NCBI RefSeq assembly: GCF_900314615.1
Contig: NZ_OMWA01000037.1
Location: 1 to 11,438 of the forward strand
Reading direction: 5' to 3'
Source of the DNA: an uncultured Methanobrevibacter sp.
Lineage (GTDB): Archaea; Methanobacteriota; Methanobacteria; Methanobacteriales; Methanobacteriaceae
Length of the DNA stretch: 11,438 bases
The position numbers were made by a program, and so were the translations under genes. Of the stretch, positions 1 through 5,532 are shown one piece after another. How positions within the stretch are numbered: position 1 is the first letter of the stretch; each line of letters starts with the position of its first letter. The notes beneath the pieces are model-generated. The model saw only the letters and a program-made list of their open reading frames with translations. It did no database searches and was not told the DNA's origin.

Positions 1-131
1 AAAAAGAATGCTATAACTGCAAACATGTGGAATTTGATATTGGCCTTTGCACCCAATATTACTGCAGATTCCATGAAAAATTAGTTAAAATGGATGATAT
101 GTGTGATGACTGGAGCGAATCATCCAATTAA
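1..131 (+). CDS. 3' end of a small Cys-rich protein (5' truncated by the window)
   Basis: The reading frame starting at base 3 is open from the window edge to a TAA at 129-131, giving 42 residues. The peptide carries KECYNCKH, then a Cys nine residues after the CxxC, a Cys five later, and a final C-D-D-W near the end, so five Cys and two His sit in 35 residues. That density argues for a real metal-binding (zinc or iron-sulfur) C-terminus. The other two plus-strand frames reach stops inside the same stretch and show no such pattern. It is the only plus-strand gene here and ends 24 nt from the end of the convergent phosphodiesterase gene. The start and any N-terminal domain lie outside the window. 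I do not recognise the family; function unknown. Confidence 0.65.
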   Translation, partial: KECYNCKHVEFDIGLCTQYYCRFHEKLVKMDDMCDDWSESSN

Positions 132-155
132 GTCTATTGTTGAAATGATAAAAAA

Positions 156-2132
156 TTATTGCCTGTTATTTTTCAATAACTGCAAATTTTGTTTTAAAAT
201 TGAATAAATACTTTCCGCACCTACAATCTCTTCATCAGGCACTTGCCAGTCAGAAGGATATAGAATAAATGGTTCAGATTGATTTCCACCTATTCCACCG
301 TGACTTCCAATCAGCTCTTCAAATGCACAGACTTCATCATTTTGTGAATCATAAAAGCTGTTTACTAAAATATCCGGAAGGTGATTGAAACTGCAGTGTC
401 TTTTTATTTTTTCAGCTGCATTCTTTTCATAGTTTTCAAGAGGATTTTCACCTTCAATTTTATCACTGTCAAGGAAGTATTTGCCGTTTTTACTTAAAAC
501 CAGATTACCGTACTCCTTGGAATAAACTACAATAAAACCTATATATTCATTATCAAGCAGGCCCGGAATAAATTCAGGGAATAAATCCATCAGTTCCTCA
601 TAAGTTAATCTGTAATTCCATTGAGTTAGATAAATCAGTGCGAGATTTCCTGATGCAAGTACAGATACCTGGGATTCTATACATTCATCCTCTTCCTCTT
701 CATCCTTTTTTTGTGAAAAAGGATTGAAAACTTCTGTGTGGTGGTCTTCCTCTGATGAGAGATTAGCATAAATTGACATGTCCTCCGGAAGCAGGGATAT
801 TACGAATTCTTCAAAAGTCTTTCCATATCTTTGTGTGAAGGTAGCTCCTTTACTTTGCCCGTGGTCTGACTGGATGACAAACTGATATGGTCTTGCAGCG
901 TATCTGCTTCCTTCCATCAAACGTTTGATATGCTTATCTATTAAACTAAGGGCATAATATGAATCTTCATCTTCAACGCCTGAATGATGGGCAATTTCAT
1001 CATAGCCGAGATATGTGGAATATGCAACATCAATATCCCCCACCATCACATCTCCAATCAAAGTTGATGTATTGACTTCACTCATAAAAACATTTGTTCC
1101 AACTCTGATGGAAGCATACTTGAAATCCCTGTCAATTCTTGGCTGGATATCTTCAGATTCATGTTTTCTTTGTGAGCGAAGCTCTTTGAATAAATCCAAT
1201 AATCCCAATAGTGCTATACGTGCAGTGTAACTTGGACTTGAATATAGTGAAAACCATGCAGTGTTGTATAATTTTTTAAAGTTTTTAAATTTACTTGATG
1301 TTAAAATAACATCCTTACTGTCCCCGGAAAACAGATTTGACCGGCTGGCACCGTTATCTGCAAGCAGTCCGTTACCGTCGGAAATTCTTTGTTCAAGTAT
1401 TTCAATATCATTTAAAGAAGAACATTGCATAATTTTATTGTTATTTTCTTTTTCAACCCATCTGAAGGCCACAAAATCCTGATTATTTCCATGTAAAATT
1501 CCCGCCTGACTTGCTCCGGTCTGAGAAGACAGATCAGTAATCCACGGTTTAAGATTATGGGTTTTTGATTCGATGAGTTTTTTTACATTGCTCATACGGC
1601 CTTTTTCAATAGCTTTTAGGAGCATTTCATGTGAGAGTCCGTCAATTTCAATAATTATAACGCCGGGATAATTTTTAACATCCTGTTTTCTTTTCTTTTT
1701 TGCATCCCTTAAAACAACCCTATAATATGAAGCATCATCATCAACAGTCAGAATTGCTGTTAATAATGTATTGACGGCAGTTAATACAAAAGCTACAACT
1801 AAAAATCCGAAACCTTCAAGTTTAATATAAAACATCGGTGCAAAAAACTCTATTATAAAAGCATTCAGTATGAATGTGGCAAATCCGAATGTCAGCAATA
1901 TGAAAGGAAGGAATAATCTGGTGATAATCGGCCACAAAATAGCATTGACTAAACTGAAAAATAAAACAAAAAGAAGAATATCATCAAGATATTCGATTTC
2001 TACGCCTAAACCAAGCATACTGACTATGTACATGGCGATTACATTTGCAAAAAATAATATAAGAGTCCTTTTAATCGAGATATTTCGAGGCGGTTTTTCA
2101 CTAATTCTTTCCATATAAGATAATTTATGCAT
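156..2132 (-). CDS. Holin-like membrane domain fused to alkaline-phosphatase-superfamily phosphodiesterase
   Basis: 658 residues. Residues about 22-130 hold four hydrophobic helices (near 22-41, 52-71, 73-97 and 107-129) resembling the Phage_holin_4_2 type membrane domain. A basic linker (KKKRKQ, 145-150) leads into a type I phosphodiesterase / nucleotide pyrophosphatase-like domain from about 157. The two-metal ligand set is complete: D164 in EIDGL, a Ser/Thr nucleophile in SSQTGAS (202-208), D378 and H382 in YDEIAHHSG, D423-H424 in SDHGQ, and H611 in GSHGG. An acidic insert (DEEEEDE, 477-483) lies inside the domain. The basic linker suggests the catalytic part is cytoplasmic, but orientation is not proven. 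The substrate (phosphodiester or phospholipid headgroup) is unknown. No Shine-Dalgarno precedes the ATG at 2132 or the alternative Met7 at 2114. It is the last gene of its strand run and faces a convergent plus-strand gene. The family is clear; the reaction is inferred. Confidence 0.85.
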   Translation of the reverse strand: MHKLSYMERISEKPPRNISIKRTLILFFANVIAMYIVSMLGLGVEIEYLDDILLFVLFFSLVNAILWPIITRLFLPFILLTFGFATFILNAFIIEFFAPMFYIKLEGFGFLVVAFVLTAVNTLLTAILTVDDDASYYRVVLRDAKKKRKQDVKNYPGVIIIEIDGLSHEMLLKAIEKGRMSNVKKLIESKTHNLKPWITDLSSQTGASQAGILHGNNQDFVAFRWVEKENNNKIMQCSSLNDIEILEQRISDGNGLLADNGASRSNLFSGDSKDVILTSSKFKNFKKLYNTAWFSLYSSPSYTARIALLGLLDLFKELRSQRKHESEDIQPRIDRDFKYASIRVGTNVFMSEVNTSTLIGDVMVGDIDVAYSTYLGYDEIAHHSGVEDEDSYYALSLIDKHIKRLMEGSRYAARPYQFVIQSDHGQSKGATFTQRYGKTFEEFVISLLPEDMSIYANLSSEEDHHTEVFNPFSQKKDEEEEDECIESQVSVLASGNLALIYLTQWNYRLTYEELMDLFPEFIPGLLDNEYIGFIVVYSKEYGNLVLSKNGKYFLDSDKIEGENPLENYEKNAAEKIKRHCSFNHLPDILVNSFYDSQNDEVCAFEELIGSHGGIGGNQSEPFILYPSDWQVPDEEIVGAESIYSILKQNLQLLKNNRQ

Positions 2133-2151
2133 TAATGTTAAAAAATATTTC

Positions 2152-2159
2152 TTATTTAA
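2152..2159 (-). promoter_or_regulatory. TATA-like box of the phosphodiesterase gene
   Basis: Minus-strand TTAAATAA centred about 23 nt before the ATG at 2132, in a spacer with no Shine-Dalgarno. This spacing would place the start of transcription at or very near the start codon. The surrounding AT richness makes the box uncertain. Confidence 0.35.
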
Positions 2160-2179
2160 CTGAAATTATTTTCACATAA

Positions 2180-2209
2180 TTGCATGTTGTATAATTCCTG
2201 CAAATGCAA
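2180..2209 (-). other. Bulged inverted repeat after the hisA-related gene
   Basis: TTGCATGTTG (2180-2189) pairs with CAAATGCAA (2201-2209), nine pairs with one bulged G, around an 11-nt loop. It lies 20-49 nt after the stop of the HisA-related gene. It could mark the 3' end of that transcript, but no strong U-tract follows at once, so terminator function is only a guess. Confidence 0.3.
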
Positions 2210-2228
2210 CAGCATTCATGCGCTACAA

Positions 2229-2918
2229 TCAGTCCAGGAGTTTAACTTCACCTGAATGAAGACTTGTGCCTATCAGCACCTTTTTTATTCCGAGAGATTC
2301 CAGTTCAGCTAGAGAATTCCTGTTCAATCCCCCGGCAATAATCAGTTTATCCTTTAAATCCTCAAACTCTTTTAAAAGTTCTTCATTGTAACCTTTTTGG
2401 GTACCGACACCAGTAATGTCTAAAAGAATAATATCACTCGGATCAAGTTCCTTTAGGATTTCCTTAAATTCAGAGAGATTCAAATCAAGGTTTTTTGCAA
2501 GAAGTTCATTGTTTTTAACGTCAACGCTTACGACAATTCGCTCTTTTGGAAATTTGTCAAATATCTTTTTCATCTCTTCAATGCTTTCAAGGGTTTCTGT
2601 TGGAACGATTACCCGGTATGCATAATCCAGGAAGAATTCGAAAGCTTCACAGTTTTTCACGCCTCCGTCGAAAAGAACAGGCAAAATTGTATTTACCATT
2701 TTGATATCGTTGATGTTGTGGCCTTCAGATTCAATCAAATCCAAATCTGCAATGTACATCTCATCGGCACCGTTCAGCTTAAGACCCTGAGCTATTTCAA
2801 CGGGATTGGCTGACGGAGCGAAAACTGTCTGAAGCGGAGTGTATGTATCCCTCATTCCTGATTTACCGCTTACGGCCTGACCCTGTTTTAAATCTATTAC
2901 CGGAATTTTTTTAATCAT
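2229..2918 (-). CDS. HisA/HisF-related TIM-barrel protein
   Basis: 229 residues, the length of a single HisA/HisF-type (beta/alpha)8 barrel. Strand 1 reads IPVIDLKQG with the catalytic-type D9. The middle has VLFDGGVKN (82-89), equivalent to the GGGIR loop. Strand 5 has VSVDVK with D133, matching the second HisA/HisF aspartate. The C-terminal half has AGGL (195-198) and IGTSL (216-220), the phosphate-binding loops. The usual RDGT loop reads GVGT (170-173), and the strand-1 loop (VSGKSGMRDTY, 16-26) differs from HisA. It is therefore best called a methanogen HisA/HisF-related protein, not proven ProFAR isomerase; its substrate is probably another phosphorylated sugar-like compound. The ATG at 2918 has no Shine-Dalgarno; a TATA-like box lies about 28 nt upstream. 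It is followed by the phosphodiesterase gene after 96 nt. Confidence 0.82.
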   Translation of the reverse strand: MIKKIPVIDLKQGQAVSGKSGMRDTYTPLQTVFAPSANPVEIAQGLKLNGADEMYIADLDLIESEGHNINDIKMVNTILPVLFDGGVKNCEAFEFFLDYAYRVIVPTETLESIEEMKKIFDKFPKERIVVSVDVKNNELLAKNLDLNLSEFKEILKELDPSDIILLDITGVGTQKGYNEELLKEFEDLKDKLIIAGGLNRNSLAELESLGIKKVLIGTSLHSGEVKLLD

Positions 2919-2941
2919 ATTAAATAATTAGATAAAAGAAG

Positions 2942-2950
2942 TATTAAAAA
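2942..2950 (-). promoter_or_regulatory. Candidate TATA box for the hisA-related gene
   Basis: Minus-strand TTTTTAATA centred 28 nt before the ATG at 2918. With no Shine-Dalgarno in front of that ATG, a leaderless or nearly leaderless mRNA is likely. The assignment is weak because the whole spacer is AT-rich. Confidence 0.3.
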
Positions 2951-2953
2951 CTT

Positions 2954-2995
2954 AAGGAGGTGAGAGAAACTGAAGTGTTTTTCAGTCCCCTCTCA
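2954..2995. other. Bipartite stem-loop next to a perfect (anti-)Shine-Dalgarno sequence
   Basis: TGAGAG (2961-2966) pairs with CTCTCA (2990-2995), and ACTGAA (2969-2974) pairs with TTCAGT (2981-2986). The two six-pair stems are separated by an AA/CCC internal loop and capped by GTGTTT. This is a GC-richer island in an otherwise extremely AT-rich spacer. On the plus strand it is preceded by AAGGAGGTGA (2954-2963), a full complement of the 16S rRNA 3' end. On the minus strand the same bases read TCACCTCCTT after the hairpin, followed by a T5 tract (2946-2950). It could be a small RNA or its terminator, or a cis element of the hisA-related gene. Confidence 0.4.
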
Positions 2996-3389
2996 GAGTA
3001 AATAAAAATAATGATCAATTTTGATTAATAACAAATATGTTATGAACCGTTATTTATTATTTTTAATAACATAGTATTTAAATGTTACTGAAATTTAGAA
3101 AAATTAAAGTAAACTTGAATATATAATTTTTAAAAATAATCATAGATAATAAACACGTTTAAAAATTTAAATTAGAAAAATAAACAAATACATATTAATT
3201 AATAAAAATCATAAAACGCCCTATTTTTAGGCATTTAAAAATTTTAAAATTTAATAAAATTTGCTTGATAAAGTTCATTTGAAAAAAGTAAGTTTGAAAT
3301 AACTGAAAAAATGAAATTAAAACAAATCGCCAATAATAGGCCAAAATATTGATGTAATAGCCATTAATCAAAAAATTTAAAATAAAAAA
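2996..3389. other. AT-rich spacer without a recognisable gene
   Basis: About 394 nt of very AT-rich DNA between the DUF3194 gene and the stem-loop upstream of the hisA-related gene. I see no open frame with coding character, no tRNA and no repeat array. Weak structures include GTTATT/AATAAC around 3050-3072 and CCTATTTTTAGG near 3220-3231. Minus-strand U-tracts directly after the DUF3194 stop are noted separately. Confidence 0.6.
3370..3389 (-). terminator. U-tract terminator after the DUF3194 gene
   Basis: Immediately after the stop codon the minus strand reads two runs of six T (3384-3389 and 3370-3375) separated by ATTTTAAA. This is the oligo-U form of archaeal intrinsic terminator and would end the rpl37Ae-to-DUF3194 transcript. 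Confidence 0.45.
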
Positions 3390-3674
3390 TTATTCTCTGA
3401 AATTTTCATCAATATATGAATCGAACTTCAGATAAGCCTCGTCAATGGCATTCATGATTTGGTCCTGGTTTATTTCGGAAAGCTCATCGAAAAGAACGCC
3501 TACATCAACATCAACGTCGAGCTGTTCGTTTTCATAATTGAGTGTAATGTCCAAATCAAGGTCTTCAACTTCCTTTGTTGAAATGTTTTTGGAAACTTCC
3601 TTTTCAAGAATTTCACCAAAATCATCGGAAATTTTAGAAAGATCATCTGGAGACAGTTTTTTAAGTTTTGACAT
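3390..3674 (-). CDS. DUF3194-type small acidic protein next to prefoldin beta
   Basis: 94 residues, strongly acidic, with an Asp-rich centre (VEDLDLDITL and LDVDVDVGVLFDEL) between an N-terminal amphipathic segment with several Lys (1-35) and a C-terminal helix (DQIMNAIDEAYLKFDSYID). No Cys, signal peptide or membrane helix. Its place directly after prefoldin beta matches the conserved position of DUF3194 proteins in methanogens, the main reason for the family call. No Shine-Dalgarno precedes the ATG, and the 34-nt spacer from pfdB contains two T-runs, so expression may be lower than for upstream genes. Function is unknown; the setting suggests a role in protein folding or translation. Confidence 0.65.
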   Translation of the reverse strand: MSKLKKLSPDDLSKISDDFGEILEKEVSKNISTKEVEDLDLDITLNYENEQLDVDVDVGVLFDELSEINQDQIMNAIDEAYLKFDSYIDENFRE

Positions 3675-3684
3675 AGTAATCTAT

Positions 3685-3699
3685 AAAAAAAGTAAAAAA
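3685..3699 (-). terminator. U-tracts in the pfdB-DUF3194 spacer
   Basis: The minus strand of the 34-nt spacer reads six T, AC, then seven T (3699 to 3685). Such U-runs can terminate archaeal RNA polymerase partly or fully, so this may attenuate transcription into the DUF3194 gene. Confidence 0.35.
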
Positions 3700-3708
3700 G
3701 TATTAAGC

Positions 3709-4056
3709 CTATTGGCCCATACCTTGCATTGCATTTTGGATAGTGGATTGCATCTCTTCAAGTTTTTTCATGACTCTTTCTTCCTGACGGGTCATGGTTT
3801 GTTTTCTTAACTGAAGAGTTTCTAATTTATCTTCCATTTCGGATAATGCATCTGCGTATTCAACTTTGATAAGTAAAGTTCCAGCTTGTTTGAATACTTC
3901 AGTATTTTCATCACTTTTTTTAAGTTCTTCTAAAGCTTTTTCAGTTTCTTGAATTTGAATTTCAACATTCTGAACTTGCATGGTTACAGCTTGAGCTTGT
4001 TGCTGTAACTGTTGAAACTGATTTAATTGATTTTGAATGTTTTCAGGAATCTCCAT
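3709..4056 (-). CDS. pfdB: Prefoldin subunit beta
   Basis: 115 residues, the usual length of archaeal prefoldin beta. It starts MEIPENIQNQLNQFQQLQQQ, and a Gln/Glu-rich heptad helix (about 5-50) is followed by a short beta-hairpin region (FKQAGTLLIKV, 55-65) and a second heptad helix (about 69-110). This is the coiled-coil tentacle plus beta layout of the beta subunit. Four beta subunits assemble with two alpha subunits (gene not in this window) into the jellyfish-shaped holdase that passes unfolded proteins to the thermosome. TAGGTGAT stands a few nt before the ATG, a good Shine-Dalgarno. It lies 20 nt after pcc1 and is cotranscribed with it. Confidence 0.95.
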   Translation of the reverse strand: MEIPENIQNQLNQFQQLQQQAQAVTMQVQNVEIQIQETEKALEELKKSDENTEVFKQAGTLLIKVEYADALSEMEDKLETLQLRKQTMTRQEERVMKKLEEMQSTIQNAMQGMGQ

Positions 4057-4076
4057 AATATCACCTAATTATTATT

Positions 4077-4346
4077 TTATAAGTTTGTTAAATTATTTAT
4101 TTGTAATGCCAATTTTATCCATTTTATAGCTGAGTTGACAGAAGCCCTGAAAGAGGTTGAATCCTCAGCATCAATATTGATCAGTATATTGGACCCGTCC
4201 AGGTCAATTGTCATTGATGATCTAAAATCTGGAGCAGTTTCAAACTCCAGAATAATTGCATCATAGATTATTTGAGCCTGAGAGCTGCTTTCAAATTCAA
4301 TGGATATATTGCTTTTTACAGATTCAAGAGGGGTTTCATCAATCAT
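4077..4346 (-). CDS. pcc1: KEOPS complex subunit Pcc1
   Basis: 89 residues. Features are SNISIEFESSSQAQIIYDAIILEFETAPDF in two parts, an early beta strand and then the dimer-forming helix, followed by MTIDLDGSNILINIDAEDSTSFRASVNS and a closing helix. This is the small alpha/beta Pcc1 fold with its typical 'D..SLRAS.N' style motif (here DSTSFRASVNS). Pcc1 dimerises and holds Kae1 in the KEOPS complex, which makes the t6A37 modification on ANN-decoding tRNAs. I start it at the ATG at 4346 because GAGG stands six nt before it; an ATG two codons upstream (4352) has no room for a Shine-Dalgarno. The start overlaps the Brix gene stop by 8 nt, so translation is likely coupled. Confidence 0.88.
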   Translation of the reverse strand: MIDETPLESVKSNISIEFESSSQAQIIYDAIILEFETAPDFRSSMTIDLDGSNILINIDAEDSTSFRASVNSAIKWIKLALQINNLTNL

Positions 4347-4824
4347 GTACATCCTCTAAAATCTTTTTAACATTAATTTGGAAATTGAGCTTGTCTCCAA
4401 ATTTATTAATAAAATTAATTTTAGCTATTAAATTTTCATCTTGAGAAATAAGGATAAAATTATCCTCAGCCTTGTCCACTAACTCCAAACCTAAAATATC
4501 GCTTAATACATTAAGCTTTTCCATATTTGAAACTATTTTCAATTTTGACGGCGCAATGTTAAGCTTTTCAGATTCAAGTACAACACTTATCAATATTACA
4601 AGCAAAACTTCCCCTTTGTTTGAATAGAAAGTGATTTTACTTGGATTTCCCTTAATTTCATTAACGACTGCAAGGTTAATTTCTTCCAAATCCAAGGCCT
4701 TCAACAGAAGCTCGCGCATATTCATTTTACCCCTGTTGACAGAAGTTGAATCAGTGACGCGTGCTAAATTTTTACAGAACTTTCTAGTTTTTTGAGAAGG
4801 CTTTCTAGAAGTGGAAATTAACAT
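4339..4824 (-). CDS. Brix domain protein (archaeal Imp4-like ribosome biogenesis factor)
   Basis: 161 residues, the short single-domain size of archaeal Brix proteins. The N-terminus MLISTSRKPSQKTRKFCKNL is the signature that opens the Brix/IMP4 domain, followed by RVTDSTSVNRGKMNMREL and, later, KITFYSNKG and the LVDKAEDNFILI strand region. Eukaryotic relatives (Imp4, Rpf1, Brx1) bind pre-rRNA; the archaeal protein is assumed to help rRNA folding or processing. It follows rpoP after 42 nt and overlaps pcc1. There is no Shine-Dalgarno, but TTTAAATA (4848-4855) lies about 27 nt before the ATG, so it may have its own leaderless promoter inside the operon. Confidence 0.88.
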   Translation of the reverse strand: MLISTSRKPSQKTRKFCKNLARVTDSTSVNRGKMNMRELLLKALDLEEINLAVVNEIKGNPSKITFYSNKGEVLLVILISVVLESEKLNIAPSKLKIVSNMEKLNVLSDILGLELVDKAEDNFILISQDENLIAKINFINKFGDKLNFQINVKKILEDVHD

Positions 4825-4847
4825 TTAAATCAAAAATAGTGAAAATA

Positions 4848-4855
4848 TATTTAAA
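4848..4855 (-). promoter_or_regulatory. Internal TATA box before the Brix gene
   Basis: Minus-strand TTTAAATA in the 42-nt rpoP-Brix spacer, centred 27-28 nt before the ATG at 4824. It is a close match to the archaeal TATA box. The distance predicts transcription starting at the ATG, which fits the absence of a Shine-Dalgarno. Confidence 0.5.
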
Positions 4856-4866
4856 AGCAAAGATAA

Positions 4867-4998
4867 TTATCTTGCTTTTATAATTCTTGTGGTTTCTGGA
4901 ACTTCTTTAAATAAAATCCTATATCTGCATTTAGGACATTTATTTTCCATGTAGCTCTTATGGTCTACTTCTGCTCCACAACGTGGACATTTATACAA
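4867..4998 (-). CDS. rpoP: DNA-directed RNA polymerase subunit P
   Basis: 43 residues starting at TTG: (M)YKCPRCGAEVDHKSYMEN, then KCPKCRYRILFKE, ending RIIKAR. The two CPxC pairs, at residues 4 and 7 (CPRC) and 21 and 24 (CPKC), form the zinc ribbon of RpoP/Rpb12, and RYRILFK is the conserved element after it. RpoP joins the Rpb3/Rpb10/Rpb11-like assembly platform of RNA polymerase. The start is fixed by context: GGAGG at 5007-5011 lies 8 nt before the TTG, the upstream gene's stop is only 3 nt away, and no ATG precedes the first Cys. It is easily missed because of its size and start codon. Confidence 0.93.
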   Translation of the reverse strand: MYKCPRCGAEVDHKSYMENKCPKCRYRILFKEVPETTRIIKAR

Positions 4999-5001
4999 AG
5001 C

Positions 5002-5271
5002 TTATTCCTCCACTTTAATATCTCTGATACTACGTGCTGCAGATTTTGCCATAGGAGTTTGTGGAATGTATGCTCCTCCGGTGAATACTGCACCACATTT
5101 TCTGCATTTCCAGATTCCAGCAGCTTGTCTTTTTACATATGGTCTATCACATTTAGGACAAACATGATTTTTTTTCATGTTTTCTTCAATGATTTTAACA
5201 GATCTTTTTGCTTTTCTTCCGTATCTTGCACCGAACCTACCTGTAATACCAACTTTTTTAGTTCTTGCCAT
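5002..5271 (-). CDS. rpl37ae: 50S ribosomal protein L37Ae
   Basis: 89 residues: MARTKKVGITGRFGARYG is the conserved opening, with a basic helix to about 34 and a C4 zinc ribbon C38-x2-C41 ... C56-x2-C59 (CPKC, CRKC). The closing segment FTGGAYIPQTPMAKSAARSI matches the family. It is a component of the large ribosomal subunit shared by archaea and eukaryotes (eL43). GGAGAG stands about 8 nt before the ATG. It is the first gene of a run with rpoP, Brix, pcc1 and pfdB, and its promoter region contains a long leader with an inverted repeat (5308-5330). Confidence 0.96.
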   Translation of the reverse strand: MARTKKVGITGRFGARYGRKAKRSVKIIEENMKKNHVCPKCDRPYVKRQAAGIWKCRKCGAVFTGGAYIPQTPMAKSAARSIRDIKVEE

Positions 5272-5307
5272 TTATATTCTCTCCGTAAATAATAAAATTT
5301 AATTAAA

Positions 5308-5330
5308 ATGTAAATTATTTGAATTTACAT
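5308..5330 (-). promoter_or_regulatory. Perfect inverted repeat in the rpl37ae leader
   Basis: ATGTAAATT (5308-5316) and AATTTACAT (5322-5330) form nine uninterrupted pairs around a 5-nt loop. A weaker repeat, GATTA/TAATC (5331-5347), follows at once. If transcription starts near 5360, both lie in the untranslated leader, 37-76 nt before the ATG, where they could act as an RNA hairpin or a repressor operator. Confidence 0.45.
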
Positions 5331-5384
5331 GATTACATAACATAATCATAAAATTATCTAATGTAATAATATTGAATTAACTAA

Positions 5385-5392
5385 TATTTAAA
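5385..5392 (-). promoter_or_regulatory. TATA box for the rpl37ae operon
   Basis: The minus strand reads AAACCTTTAAATATTAG, with TTTAAATA as the box and a purine-containing stretch in front as possible BRE. It is the best TATA match in the 261-nt spacer. It predicts a start near 5360 and a leader of roughly 90 nt. Confidence 0.5.
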
Positions 5393-5451
5393 GGTTTGCT
5401 TAAAATACTTGATTTTAAGAAAAAATTAATTTCTATAATAAAATATAATTA

Positions 5452-5509
5452 TTGATGAGAATTAAGTCCTTTCCAAAAACATCATGCTAATATTTTAACT
5501 TCTCATCAA
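5452..5509. other. Long-range inverted repeat after guaB
   Basis: TTGATGAGAA (5452-5461) and TTCTCATCAA (5500-5509) are perfectly complementary 10-nt arms 38 nt apart, starting 24 nt after the guaB stop on the minus strand. The second arm overlaps the guaB U8 tract. It may stabilise the guaB 3' end or be a small independent RNA. Confidence 0.4.
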
Positions 5510-5515
5510 AAAAAA
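5508..5515 (-). terminator. U8 terminator after guaB
   Basis: Eight consecutive T on the minus strand 18 nt after the guaB stop codon, typical of archaeal oligo-U termination. Confidence 0.5.
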
Positions 5516-5532
5516 TATTAAATAATATCCAA

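Noticed and set aside
156..2132. A phage holin or prophage remnant
   Set aside because: The holin-like part is only the N-terminal quarter of a large enzyme, and no other phage gene is present nearby.
2960..3001. A 13-codon plus-strand frame (GTG start at 2960) in the stem-loop region
   Set aside because: The start is inside the Shine-Dalgarno itself, the frame is tiny, and the same bases are better explained by the hairpin pairing.
2996..3389. CRISPR array or tRNA in the long spacer
   Set aside because: No repeated unit with spacers and no cloverleaf pattern is visible; the stretch is low-complexity AT DNA.
4960..5292. Plus-strand open frame opposite rpl37ae and rpoP
   Set aside because: It is antisense to two certain genes, has no Shine-Dalgarno, and its Cys/Ser/Phe-rich composition is what zinc-ribbon and Lys-rich codons give in reverse.
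5452..5509. C/D-box guide RNA suggested by TGATGAG and TGATG elements
   Set aside because: No CTGA D or D' box is found at suitable spacing on either strand, so only the inverted repeat is reported.
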